Notes: generated from the letters alone by a model not told the origin. DNA of 64,000 nt from Streptomyces sp. NRRL WC-3626 (GCF_000718785.1 NZ_JOCA01000002.1:248001-312000), one strand, 5' to 3'; numbered from the stretch's first letter, positions 16,502 through 25,886 are shown. A program made the numbers and translations.

Positions 16502-17306
16502 GCCGACTGCCTCAGGAAGCTGAGGCCCTTTGGCGTGCCGCACCGGAAGGTGAGACGGAGCCCGGCATCGGTGACCACATCCATAGATGCACTGATTGGA
16601 CGACGGGACTGTCGGCGACGTCTCGTCGAGGGCGGTGGAGGGCGGCCCTTGACCAGGGCGCGCGGTGAGGGCCGCCCGAAGCCCCACCGTCCTGTCAAGG
16701 CAAGGCGCGTACGACGGTAGTGCGCCCAGCCCCGCTATGCCTCCCAGACGCGTCAGCCGGGGGATGCGGTCCCGGAAGGACCGACTGACTCGTCCTTTCC
16801 GCACGGTCCCCCCGCGACGCCGGTGGTGCCCTGGGGCGAGCCCTCGCGGCCGTTCAGGCAGGGCTCTTGCTGCGTCGGTGTCGGGGACCGGGAAGTGAGC
16901 TGATGAGCTGCTCGCGACTCATCTTGGACCGCCTCGGGACCCTCTGCTCGGCCCACTCGTACAACCCTGTCTTGCTCAGTTTCTGCAGTTCCGCCTTGCT
17001 CGTGCCGGTGACGCGGGAGCGGCTGGTCAACGCGTGAGCATGCTTCGGAGGGGCCTTTCTGGATGCCGTCTCATATCGCCCGAGCCATGACCGTGCTCCA
17101 TCCTGTGCACCCAGCGCAAAGCCTGGGGTATCGCTCCTTCCTCCACGCTCGCACTGGTGCGTGCCCTTCGCGCGCCGGGCCGTGCTGGCGGGCGTCCGGC
17201 GGCGGCCCGCCCGTCCGGAGCCCCCAGTGCGGCGGCGAAGGAGTCCTGCCGGAATGGGGGGTGTCCGGCGGGGATGGGTATGCGGACGGAAGGGGACGGT
17301 GCCGGG
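16502..17306. other. 0.8 kb scar with a gene tail on the minus strand
   Basis: No intact gene. On the minus strand a frame ending at the TGA 16854-16856 encodes SKAELQKLSKTGLYEWAEQ, then RSKMSREQLISSL and a basic end. This resembles the Rho-N/SAP-like tail common at the C-terminus of actinobacterial proteins. Its upstream part, to about 17060, is open but has no clear start. Together with the resolvase fragment, this looks like debris from insertion and deletion. Confidence 0.4.
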
Positions 17307-20300
17307 TCAGGGACGGGCGGGTGATTGGTTCCATCCGGCCTTGGGTTCTGTGCCGTCGGCCAGCAGGGCGGCGAGGTGGTCGATGGTGGTGAAGGCGATC
17401 TGAGGATCGGTGGTGAAGGCGGCGGGATCGATGTTCCGGGTGACGAAGAGGGGTGTGACCGTCCAGTCCCGCGCTGTCTGGACGCCGCACGCCCGTGCTG
17501 CTGCCGCGGCATGGGCGCGAATCACTTCGGCCTTGGCCAGCAGCTTTTTTCGGTAGCCGGTGAACCGTCCGAGGTTCTGGGCGACCTTGTGGATGCCGAC
17601 GGCGCGTTGGGGGTTCTTCGCCTCGATGACCCACAGCCGGCCCCGGGGGTCGGCGACGAGGAGGTCAACCTCACCGGGGAGGCCGGGTATGTCGGCGGCG
17701 GCCGCCGGCCCGCGGTCGAGACGGGAGAGGTGGGGCAGGCCCGCGCGGGCTGCGGCCTGGGCGAGGTCGGTCTCGAGCTGGTTGTTCTGCTGCTGGCGAT
17801 GGCGCTCTAGAAGGCCGGTCACCTTCGCGGGAGCGTCTGGGCGCGGCAGGCGTCCGTCAGCGAGACCGGCGGCGTACAGCTGCTGGGAGGTATGTACGAG
17901 CCAGGGCGCGATGATGATGCCGTCGTCGTGGGCGATCAGTGGGTGGGTGGTGGGGCGGATGCGGCGCTCGACCTCTGCATAGGCGTGGTCGAGGGAGCCG
18001 GCCGCGTTGGCCGGGTCGAGGACCAGCTGGTCGACGGCGGCCCGGATCTGGGTTTCGGGCAGCTGGGACCAGGCTGCGGCCTCGCGGGCGAGGTCCTGGC
18101 GGCTGGTGAAGGCGGTTCCGTCCGGGCGGGTGGGCCAGTCGGCTGCGGTGGCGAGTACGGCGGCGAGCCCGTCGAGGCCGCAGCCCCAGCAGGCGGTGAG
18201 GTCGCGGTCGGCCTGAGCCAGGGTGCTGCCCGGTGGTGGGTTCAGGCGGGTGAAGGCGATCGGAGTGCGCCCGCCGCGGCGGGCGGTGAACAGTTCCTCG
18301 GGGGCAAGGGGTTGGGGATGGCTCTGGCGGGCACGGGCGAACCAGGCCTGTTCCTGGGCGTTGCGGTAGGCCGCGATGTCGAGTCCCAGATGTTCTGGGC
18401 TGTCGGCGCCTGACGTTGTGGTGGCGCCGTCGAGGGTGAAGACGCCGCTGGGATGGACGGTGAGGGTGGCCGGGTGCAGGCCGCGGCTGGCGGGGATGGC
18501 GACCAGCGCGGTGCGCAGGAGGAGTTCGGCCAGCGCGGTCAGTTCGGCCAGGGCGATGAGGTCGGTGGGTTTGTCGCCGGCGGGCGGGGTGATCAGGGCC
18601 TGCTGGATCAGCAGTTGCAGGGCGGTGGTGGTGGCGGCGCCGTCGGACTCCCGCCGCTCTGCCTCTTCCTGCCAGGGCTTTCCTCCGGCGTGAACCAGAC
18701 CGGTCAGGGATTCCCGACGGCCCTCAGTGCGGGTGGCGAGCGCTGCGTTGAGGTGGCGGACCAGTGCGGGCACCAGGTCGGGACGGTGGGCGCGGAGCTG
18801 ACCGGTGAGACCGTCTTCCAGGGCGGTCAGGAGCTGGCTGGCGTGTCCTTCGCGGCCCACAGCCTCGCGGCCGGTGAACGTGCCGGCCGGCAGGCCTGCG
18901 GCGCGCACCGCGTCGGCGGCGACGCGCAGCGCGCGGACACGCACATGAGGCGTGCTGCTCGGCAGGTAGTGGTGCGGGGCGGGCGGCGGTGCGTAGGGGT
19001 CGCCGGCGTACCACGTGAGGATGGGGACCGCCGCGTCCCACGCGTTGCTGAAGTCCGCCTGATTGAGCCCGTTCTTGGCGCCGTGGGCGGTGCGGAGGCG
19101 GCCGATGGTGTGGTTGAGGACGAGGCCGAGGACACGGTGGCCGTCCTCCGTAAAGCGGGCCAGGAATAGCGGGTCGAGGACGAGGTCGATGCGAGCTGCT
19201 TCCTCGTCCAGGCCGATCTGTAGTGCCAGAGCATCGTCCGGAACCTCCGGCGCCAGGTCGGCGGCCGGACGGTGGGGCTGGAGGGTCTCGGTCAGATGCA
19301 GAAGGACCGGCCGGCGGTCGGGCAGGGTGGAGTGCTGGGTGAGGCTGGCGTCTGCGGCGAGGGTGCCCCGGATACCGTCGGCGAGTCCGGCCAAGGAGGC
19401 CTCGTCCAGCAGGGCCCGCTCGTCGCAGTCGAGCGTGGCGACGATGACGAGCGGCGGGTGCGTGCTGATGCAGGCCTTCACGATGCCTTCGTCGAGCCTC
19501 TGACGCAGGTCGGCCCACTGGCCATCGCCCTCGGATGCGGCGGCAAGGCGGCAGTCGGCCCAGTCGATCGCGGGCGGCAGTCCGGTCGCGGCCAGCAGAT
19601 CGTCCGTGCGCGCCCACAGTGCCGCTCGCTCCCAGGAGACGTCCCACCCACACGGCTCCACCACCACGCCGCCCTCGCCGGCGGGGCCGGGCGGCAGAAG
19701 CGTTGCCTTCATGGACCAGGCCGTCCATGCGTCGAGGACGTCGTAGTACGCCACGGCGTCGCAACCGGGGTGCTCGGTGAGCTCAAGCACCCACAGCGCC
19801 ACCTTCGTCAGGTCGCCGCCGGCCGCGGTGAAGATCTCGGTGAGCTCCTCGACGTGGACGTAGAGGGTGTCGGTGATCACCTCGCGACCCAGGAACCTCG
19901 GGCCGGCGTAGATGACGAGCCTCCCCGTACCAGCTGGTGCACTCGACAGCTCGGTGCGTGCCTTCTCCACCAGGACCGCCAGGTCATCGCCGAGGGTGGC
20001 AACGATCGCGATCTCCAGACGGTGGGACAACGAGCTGATCCGGCACACCTCCTCCGGCTCGGCCGGCGCGTGATCCAGACCGAGCAGGCCTGCCACGCGA
20101 GTGGCCGCGCGGCGCCGCAGCCGCATCAGGGCCTCGGGCGGTGCCGGGTGGGCGTCCAGCAGATCGGCGGCCGCCGCAGTGACGGCCTCCAAGGCGGTGG
20201 AGGCAGGCACGGGGACTGTCCGCTCGCCGTCCGAGATGAGCAGGGTGGGGCCGAGGAGAGGCAGTCCGGGGTCGTAGAGGAGGGGAAGTTCGTTGAGGTT

Positions 20301-20951
20301 CCGGGTGAGGTAGGCGAGCGCGGCCGTCGTCCGCTCCGGATCGTCGGCGGCCGCGGTAGTCAGATGGTCGATGCCGAGTCCGGCAGCTGCCGTGATCTCG
20401 GCCCCGCTTACCTCACACGTGATCTGCCCGCGCATCGGTTCGGCTTCGTCTGGCGGCGGCCAGGCCGCGGCGAGGCACGCGACGGTGTGGTCGGTGTGGC
20501 GCAGGGCGAGTTCGAGGACATCGTCGATGCCGAAGCCACGGACCTGGATCAGGTGGTCGTCCACGGCGTCGGCTGTGTCTCGCAGACTTCGCAGAACGGG
20601 GAGCGGATGGTCGAGGTCGCCGGGATGGACGAGGTACCGGCGACCCTTGAGCGTGAAGCGCACGGCATCGGCGGGGCTGTTCGGAAAGCGGTGCGTTGTG
20701 ATGCCCCTGCGGGCGGCTTGGAGGGCCGCCTGAAGGAGGACGGGCAGGTCCCGTACGGTCGCGGCCCGCCCGTCCCGGGCCGGGGCCGCCAGAGAGCGGG
20801 CGAAGATGAGCAGGAGGTGCTCATGGAAGCGGGCGCAGCCTGGAGACTCAAGTGCCGCACGCAGCAGTGTAAGGACCGAAGCACTGGAGTACAGCTCCAG
20901 CGCCTGGTCCAGGACGCTGATGTCTTCCTGGCGACGGTCGTTGTCGGGCAT
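17307..20951 (-). CDS. Very large protein (1214 aa) with a C-terminal PD-(D/E)XK-like nuclease domain
   Basis: Start at the ATG 20951, preceded by GGAGAGGCGACCG; a longer frame starts 60 bp further up without an RBS. No ATPase or helicase motif is seen in the first 1000 residues, which are helical and rich in Ala/Leu/Asp. In the last 150 residues, GEVDLLVADPRGRLWVIEAK matches the D...(D/E)xK core of a restriction-like fold (NERD/Mrr-type), followed by a Gln-rich helix and KLLAKAEVIRAHA. This suggests DNA binding or cleavage. A defence or DNA-processing role is inference only. It lies alone on the minus strand next to the recombinase scar, 190 bp from the par operon. Confidence 0.7.
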   Translation of the reverse strand: MPDNDRRQEDISVLDQALELYSSASVLTLLRAALESPGCARFHEHLLLIFARSLAAPARDGRAATVRDLPVLLQAALQAARRGITTHRFPNSPADAVRFTLKGRRYLVHPGDLDHPLPVLRSLRDTADAVDDHLIQVRGFGIDDVLELALRHTDHTVACLAAAWPPPDEAEPMRGQITCEVSGAEITAAAGLGIDHLTTAAADDPERTTAALAYLTRNLNELPLLYDPGLPLLGPTLLISDGERTVPVPASTALEAVTAAAADLLDAHPAPPEALMRLRRRAATRVAGLLGLDHAPAEPEEVCRISSLSHRLEIAIVATLGDDLAVLVEKARTELSSAPAGTGRLVIYAGPRFLGREVITDTLYVHVEELTEIFTAAGGDLTKVALWVLELTEHPGCDAVAYYDVLDAWTAWSMKATLLPPGPAGEGGVVVEPCGWDVSWERAALWARTDDLLAATGLPPAIDWADCRLAAASEGDGQWADLRQRLDEGIVKACISTHPPLVIVATLDCDERALLDEASLAGLADGIRGTLAADASLTQHSTLPDRRPVLLHLTETLQPHRPAADLAPEVPDDALALQIGLDEEAARIDLVLDPLFLARFTEDGHRVLGLVLNHTIGRLRTAHGAKNGLNQADFSNAWDAAVPILTWYAGDPYAPPPAPHHYLPSSTPHVRVRALRVAADAVRAAGLPAGTFTGREAVGREGHASQLLTALEDGLTGQLRAHRPDLVPALVRHLNAALATRTEGRRESLTGLVHAGGKPWQEEAERRESDGAATTTALQLLIQQALITPPAGDKPTDLIALAELTALAELLLRTALVAIPASRGLHPATLTVHPSGVFTLDGATTTSGADSPEHLGLDIAAYRNAQEQAWFARARQSHPQPLAPEELFTARRGGRTPIAFTRLNPPPGSTLAQADRDLTACWGCGLDGLAAVLATAADWPTRPDGTAFTSRQDLAREAAAWSQLPETQIRAAVDQLVLDPANAAGSLDHAYAEVERRIRPTTHPLIAHDDGIIIAPWLVHTSQQLYAAGLADGRLPRPDAPAKVTGLLERHRQQQNNQLETDLAQAAARAGLPHLSRLDRGPAAAADIPGLPGEVDLLVADPRGRLWVIEAKNPQRAVGIHKVAQNLGRFTGYRKKLLAKAEVIRAHAAAAARACGVQTARDWTVTPLFVTRNIDPAAFTTDPQIAFTTIDHLAALLADGTEPKAGWNQSPARP

Positions 20952-21142
20952 CGGTCGCCTCTCCACGTTCGGGTGCCGGACACAGCCTGCCAGCGCCGAG
21001 GGAGACTGCACGCGGATTTCCTGCTCCGGAACCCGAGCAGGCGCACCCTGAGCTATGGCACGCAGGCGGCGGCAAGAGGGGGCGTCCGCGCAGGCACAGG
21101 ACGCGGTGCCGCCGCCGCAGCTACCGGTTGTACGGGCCTTGC

Positions 21143-21508
21143 CTACCGTTTCCGGAATACCTGTGCTGCCGAGGGCAGGGCCATGTCGAGCAGGGTGTCG
21201 ATGGTCCGGCCGTCGAGACCGCTGTCCAGGTGGAAGGACCGGCGGAGCACTTCGCCGGTCTTGGAAGGATGCACACCCAGGCGCACACGGGTCTTGAGGC
21301 AGATGTCGCCGAGGATGGCTGCGGTCTCACCGGGTCGGTGCTGGATGTACCAGGTGAGGAGTTTCACCGCACCGGTGGACACGTCGGACACTGTGGTCTG
21401 CTCCGCCGTCCGGCCCCTCGCCGCTGACACCGCCAGCTGACACTCACGTGCATGCGCTTCGTCGCTCTCAACGTCAGAGAGATCGGTGTGTTCTTGCGTG
21501 ATCGTCAT
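21143..21508 (-). CDS. Hypothetical protein, 121 aa, last gene of the par operon
   Basis: ATG overlaps the stop of the methyltransferase-like gene (ATGA at 21505-21508). A helical C-terminal half (VKLLTWYIQHRPGETAAILG, DGRTIDTLLDMAL) and an acidic N-terminus. No family known. Co-transcription with parMR suggests a role in maintenance or control. Confidence 0.65.
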   Translation of the reverse strand: MTITQEHTDLSDVESDEAHARECQLAVSAARGRTAEQTTVSDVSTGAVKLLTWYIQHRPGETAAILGDICLKTRVRLGVHPSKTGEVLRRSFHLDSGLDGRTIDTLLDMALPSAAQVFRKR

Positions 21509-22263
21509 CGCTGCACCTCCAGAGCATCAGCGGGTTTTTCGGTAGTCCCCTGAGGCGTGGTGATGATCAGTCGCCGTGATCCATTGACCGCCCGGGCCAA
21601 CCTGAGCTTCCGGCCCCAACCGCCCAGGACATGAGCGGGAGCGGGCCACGACTCGAAGGTCTCCAGCGTGAGGACGTCGCGACGGCGCACCACCGCCGGA
21701 ATGTGCAGCAGCGTCAGATGGACGTAGATCATGTGCATGGCCTGCGGTGCTATGTCCTCTGCCGTCACATGCAGCTGCGTCTGTGGGTTCAGGCCGTGCT
21801 CGAGCATCGCCTGCGACAGAGCAACTATGAACGCGCCCGCGCCGCAGCTGGGTTCATACACATTGGCGAAGCCGTCCCTCTGCACGTGCTCGACCACCGA
21901 GTCGATCTGCATCTCGGCCATCAGCTGGGCGATGTCGTAGGGCGTGTAGTACTGGCCGAGCCGCTCGTTGCCGAGCTCCAACTCCATGTAGAGGCGGCCG
22001 AGTACGTCGCAGGGCTCGCGCTCCATCTCCGCGGTCACCAGCGCCAGGGCGTGCGCGAAGCGGTACAGCTCTGTTCTGCTGTAGCGGCCGGCGATCTGGA
22101 GGTACTGCCCTTCGCGCGCTCCCCAGGCCTCGCTCCCGCGGACGTCCACGGTGTTGCGCAGAGCCAGCGCCGCCATCTCGACGAAGTTGTCGAAGACTTC
22201 GCTCATCCGCTTCGCGCCGGTGTTCGCCGCCAGCAACTTCACGATCTCGCGGTACCCGCTCAT
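21505..22263 (-). CDS. N6-type DNA methyltransferase-like protein lacking a visible NPPY box
   Basis: 252 aa. GNERLGQYYTPYDIAQLMAEM (YYTP box) and YEPSCGAGAFI (SAM motif I, residues about 135-145) are typical of HsdM/N6-adenine methylases, and HVTAEDIAPQAMHM fits motif II/III. Where the catalytic (N/D)PP(Y/F) should be, the sequence reads HVLGGWGRKLRLARA and the protein ends soon after. It may bind SAM or DNA without methylating, or use a divergent motif IV. Start and stop both overlap neighbours by 4 bp. Confidence 0.7.
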   Translation of the reverse strand: MSGYREIVKLLAANTGAKRMSEVFDNFVEMAALALRNTVDVRGSEAWGAREGQYLQIAGRYSRTELYRFAHALALVTAEMEREPCDVLGRLYMELELGNERLGQYYTPYDIAQLMAEMQIDSVVEHVQRDGFANVYEPSCGAGAFIVALSQAMLEHGLNPQTQLHVTAEDIAPQAMHMIYVHLTLLHIPAVVRRRDVLTLETFESWPAPAHVLGGWGRKLRLARAVNGSRRLIITTPQGTTEKPADALEVQR

Positions 22264-22481
22264 GCGCCCGGCTCGGGGCTGCTCTTCGAGCCGACCGCGA
22301 GGACTGCGGCGGAGCCCGGAAGCTCCTCATCCGACTTGAGCAGCTTCCGCCGGGCCTGCTCGAAGAGCAGAACCAACGCCCCATCGCGGATGAACTCGAG
22401 CACGATTTCATCTGACAACTCGATGCGGCTGCTGATCTCTTCGACCTCGGCCTTCGAGGTCGCATCCAGTGCCTCACACAT
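22260..22481 (-). CDS. Small helical protein, 73 aa, between parM and the methyltransferase-like gene
   Basis: ATG overlaps the TGA of parM by one base (22481), and its stop overlaps the next ATG. Acidic/helical (TSKAEVEEISSRIELSDEIV). No family. A tight operon position suggests a partner of ParM or of the methyltransferase-like protein. Confidence 0.6.
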   Translation of the reverse strand: MCEALDATSKAEVEEISSRIELSDEIVLEFIRDGALVLLFEQARRKLLKSDEELPGSAAVLAVGSKSSPEPGA

Positions 22482-23779
22482 CAGGCCACCTCCTTACTGC
22501 GCTTGCCCGCGGACTTCGCGGCGAGGGTCTGCTGCTCGACGTGGCGCGCCGCGATGTACAGGCCCTCGCGGTTCAGGTGCCGCGAGTAGCTCGAGTCGAG
22601 GTAGAGCACGGGCACATCGCCCGCGGCCTTCAGCAGCGCCGGGTGCAGCAGATGCTTGATCGGGCCCGAGCCGCCGCCGTAGACGTAGACGACCTCGGTC
22701 GTCGCACCGGCCTGGGAGAGGACGTCACCGAAGGAGGAGACGATCTCATCGACCAGGTAGCTCGCCTCGTCCTCGACGAAGCCGGCGGCGCGCTGGTGAC
22801 GGTTCTTCACCAGCACCGACGGCTCCGCGTGGAGGAAGTCGGCCAGCTGCTTGCGCGAGGAGAACTGCAGCGTGGCGTCCGACTCGCTCATGCGCTCCAT
22901 GGCGTTCATCAGCGCGGTGCCGTAGCCCTCTTCGAGGGTGTCGGCCGCCTCGGGGTTGAACCGGCCGTCGGTGAAGACCGGGAAGTTCACGGTGCCCTCG
23001 CCGACGTCGACGCCGATGGTGTTCTGCACCGCCACCAGATCGGAGGCAGAGACACCTTCCACGATGGACGCGTCACGGGCGCGCAGATCATCGAGCAGGG
23101 CCTGTGCGAGGGGCTCGCCCTTGTCGGTGATGGCGAACTGCGCGGAGGCACCCTCGGCCATCACCTGGACGTCGACGAACTGCAGACGCACCGAGACGGG
23201 AGTGCTGAAGTTCTTGATCGTCACCAGGTGCACCGTCGGATCCGCGCTGCCCAGCAGACCGATGAACTCGGCGGCGTAGGCATGGCGACGCGCGACGAAC
23301 TCAGAGATCGGCAACGCCAGGCCGGCGCGCACCTGCACGCGCAGTTCGTGATCGGGCAGCGCGCCGTTCTCGCGGACGTAGTCGCGCAGGGCCTTCGCGG
23401 CGAAGACACCCAGGACCAGAACCTTGCTCAGCTCCTGATCGGCCTTGGAGTGCTTACCCAGCACCTCGAACTCGGTGAACTTCGAGCCGCGCACAGACAG
23501 CGCTGCGCGGCCGAAGATCCGGCGGTCCGACGCCGCCACCAGGGGAGTGGTGAGCGAGCAGTCGATCTGGTTGTAGAAGTCGCCGGCCAGCACGGAGGCC
23601 GCATCCGCGTCGGGGAGCGGCACCTTCGGCGAGGTGCGGGAAGTCGAGACGACCGCGCTGGGCAGATCGATCTCGTCGAAAGTCCCCTGCTTCGTGTTCT
23701 GGATGACGCCCTTGACGTAGCCGTTGCCGACGTCGATGCCGCCGGTGAGAGTGATGGTGTCGTTGCTGTTGGCGCTCAT
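22481..23779 (-). CDS. parM: ParM/Alp-type actin-like ATPase
   Basis: 432 aa. Actin-fold signatures are present: GGIDVGNGYVKG near residue 14 (phosphate 1), IGVDVGEGTVNFPV near residue 250 (phosphate 2) and VYVYGGGSGPIKHLL near residue 378 (adenosine motif). In known systems ParM filaments push plasmid copies apart and bind a ParR-parC complex. Here the gene lies directly downstream of a ribbon-helix-helix protein and a repeat array, the standard arrangement of a type II partition locus. Confidence 0.85.
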   Translation of the reverse strand: MSANSNDTITLTGGIDVGNGYVKGVIQNTKQGTFDEIDLPSAVVSTSRTSPKVPLPDADAASVLAGDFYNQIDCSLTTPLVAASDRRIFGRAALSVRGSKFTEFEVLGKHSKADQELSKVLVLGVFAAKALRDYVRENGALPDHELRVQVRAGLALPISEFVARRHAYAAEFIGLLGSADPTVHLVTIKNFSTPVSVRLQFVDVQVMAEGASAQFAITDKGEPLAQALLDDLRARDASIVEGVSASDLVAVQNTIGVDVGEGTVNFPVFTDGRFNPEAADTLEEGYGTALMNAMERMSESDATLQFSSRKQLADFLHAEPSVLVKNRHQRAAGFVEDEASYLVDEIVSSFGDVLSQAGATTEVVYVYGGGSGPIKHLLHPALLKAAGDVPVLYLDSSYSRHLNREGLYIAARHVEQQTLAAKSAGKRSKEVA

Positions 23780-23837
23780 GAATTCGGCCCCTCGGTGTCT
23801 GTGTTGTCTGCCTGGAAAATGAAATTCACCGCGTTAC

Positions 23838-24314
23838 TCAGCGCCGAGTGCTTGCCATGATTTCGTCGATGGATGCCTGCTTCGGCGGTTCCGGCGGTGC
23901 GCTGGGGGCGTTTGCCGCGGGCTCCTCGGCCGTCTCAACCGGTGCGGGAACCGGCTCGGGCTGGGCTGACGGCGCTGGTGCTGTTTTCTCGACGACGGCG
24001 TCCGTGTCGACCTCGGCCTCGTCGGCGACTGCGGACTGCGGCTGAACCGGCCTGGCGGCCGGACGACGATCGGCTGTGGCCTCGTCGTCCTCGTGCTGCT
24101 CGCTGCTCTCCAGTGGCGGCCGGCCGCGACGCGGCAGCTGATCGACGGGCTTGTAGAAGACATCGATGTATCCGTCGCGCTGAATGGACTCCCGAATGAG
24201 CAGTCGCAGCGACTGCGAGATGTTCTCCTGCTGATCGAGCCACTCGATCACCGAGGTGTCGGCAGCGGGCACGGTCCAGCGGACCTTGCGAGGTTCACCC
24301 GGCTGATTCGCCAT
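23838..24314 (-). CDS. parR: ParR-like ribbon-helix-helix centromere-binding protein
   Basis: 158 aa from the ATG at 24314 (GAGGTGAG upstream); a longer frame starts 39 bp earlier. Residues 8-48 (RKVRWTVPAADTSVIEWLD, then SQSLRLLIRES and GYIDVFY) fit the ParR/StbB ribbon-helix-helix domain. The rest is a long Pro/Ala/Glu-rich disordered tail. The last residues (IDEIMASTRR) could contact ParM, as the ParR C-terminus does in known systems. Upstream lies the repeat array at 24488-24939. Confidence 0.8.
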   Translation of the reverse strand: MANQPGEPRKVRWTVPAADTSVIEWLDQQENISQSLRLLIRESIQRDGYIDVFYKPVDQLPRRGRPPLESSEQHEDDEATADRRPAARPVQPQSAVADEAEVDTDAVVEKTAPAPSAQPEPVPAPVETAEEPAANAPSAPPEPPKQASIDEIMASTRR

Positions 24315-24487
24315 TGCACTCACCTCGCCACGCCACTCGCACCTGCGCTTCATCCGGTCGTTCGCCGGACGCCTCTCGCTCTGCCATATGGACTCACCGC
24401 CCTTCGCGTTTCCTCTCGAATGCGAATCAACGCGAGCTCACTCTAGTGCCCCTATTGAGTCCTATGCAAGTCCCATTCGATACGCAA

Positions 24488-24939
24488 GAGAGACGCTGTC
24501 GGAGTCCCTATCGAGTACCGGAAGGGACACTTGTGAGACACCCCCGTGCCTCCACCAGGGGCGACCGCACGCAGGCCGCCGGCACCGTGCGCCTATGGGC
24601 TCTACCTGTGATGCGGCAAATGCTCACGCGGGACGCCTGCGAGACACCCGCGGTCACAACACTGATCCCGAGGAGCCGCATTGGAGTACGAATGAGGTCT
24701 CCTTGGCGTCCAGGTGGTGTCTCCTACGAGACGCAACCCGGTACCCCTGCACGGACGAGCCCTTCGAGGGCACCGTGTGCGACGCCGGGGCGCCACTGTT
24801 GGAGCGTGCACGAGACACCGTGAGGACGTGCGCGGGACTCTGAGAGACCCAGCGGCAGCAGTAGGCGTCTTATGCGTGTCCCAGTTGCGTCCCCTGCGTG
24901 TCCCGATGAGTTACCTCGGAGACGCGCGAGAGACGCTGT
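24488..24939. repeat. parC-like centromere: GRGACAC repeat array
   Basis: Seven copies of GRGACAC in either orientation: 24524, 24535, 24641, 24717 (inverted), 24812, 24876 (inverted) and 24898 (inverted). The array is bounded by two identical 12-mers GAGAGACGCTGT at 24488-24499 and 24928-24939. It lies 174 bp upstream of parR in sequence without a convincing gene, the expected place for a ParR-binding centromere. Confidence 0.65.
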
Positions 24940-25597
24940 TTCATGGGGCCGAGAAGCCTGTCTGTGCCCCTTGCCGTAGCCCGTCGGCAGGCGCGGCAGC
25001 GCAGCCACGGAAGGCCGGCGGAGCGAGCCAGCACAGCCGTCGGCGAGCCGTCAGCCCAGTGTTGGCACAGCGCCGCTGCGACGGTCGGTACAGGGGTGTC
25101 ATCGGGCCGTCATGGTCGCGCAGAGGAGAGCAGAGGGAGAAGGAGCGAAGGCGGAGTAGACCCCCGCACACAGCGAACGTGCGAGGAAGGACTTGCTTCC
25201 GCAGCAAAGGCCCGTGGGGTAGAGAAAGAGCAGAGGCATTTGCTGTGGAAGCAGCCCCTGGAGGAAGACGACAACGGCCCGATGACGCTGGAGCTGCTCG
25301 CTGTGCCCGATGGGCAGCTGGTCGCAGCAGCCGAGCCTCTCTTCTTCTGATGCGTCCACGAAGAACCACCCCGGGCTCGCCGCGCAAGCGCGAGACGGAG
25401 CACAGCCCGGGGCCGGAACGTGCGTCGACAAGGTAGTGCCGAACGCCCGCCTCGGACGCGGTGCATGAGGTGCTGGCACGCTGCCGCGGCAGCACCGGAG
25501 CAACGACCGGAGCGAGGTGAATCCACGTCGGTGCAGCCAGCACAACGCGACGGGGCGAGGCCGGCTGCGCCGCCGCAGCGAGCGGTGGAGCAGAGCG

Positions 25598-25606
25598 TTG
25601 TCCACA
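25598..25606 (+). promoter_or_regulatory. DnaA box
   Basis: TTGTCCACA, the preferred Streptomyces DnaA box. Exact match inside the gene-free region. Confidence 0.55.
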
Positions 25607-25708
25607 GCCGAAGCGACGGTGTCGCGAGAGGACGGATCCGCTGCGCGGCGAAGGCTGTGCCGCCGACGGCAGCAGGGCGATGAACCGGGGCTGCGCCCCG
25701 TCAGGAGC

Positions 25709-25886
25709 AGACCCGTACCCCCCGCCTCGCTCGTGCCTCACGAGGACGGATCAGCATGGGGGTACGGCCGTATCACGGACGGCAAAACAGCAGTACAGCC
25801 AGAAGGTGCAATGACCAGGCGAAACAGCCAGACCCGTACCCCCGCTGCGCGGAAAAGGGGGAGGGGTACGGGTCAAGAGGGTACGG
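25709..25886. repeat. GGGTACGG repeat cluster
   Basis: Five copies of GGGTACGG/CCGTACCC at 25713, 25760, 25834, 25864 and 25879. AGACCCGTACCCCC occurs twice directly (25709 and 25830). The second copy forms a perfect 12-bp inverted repeat with GGGGTACGGGTC at 25863-25874. Iteron-like, or a set of operators. Confidence 0.6.

Noticed and set aside
19272..21440. 722-codon plus-strand ORF opposite the 1214-aa gene
   Set aside because: Low-complexity composition from reading GC-rich coding DNA in antisense; no RBS; the minus strand has the coherent protein.
22469..23860. 463-codon plus-strand ORF opposite parM
   Set aside because: Antisense shadow; actin-like motifs are on the minus strand.
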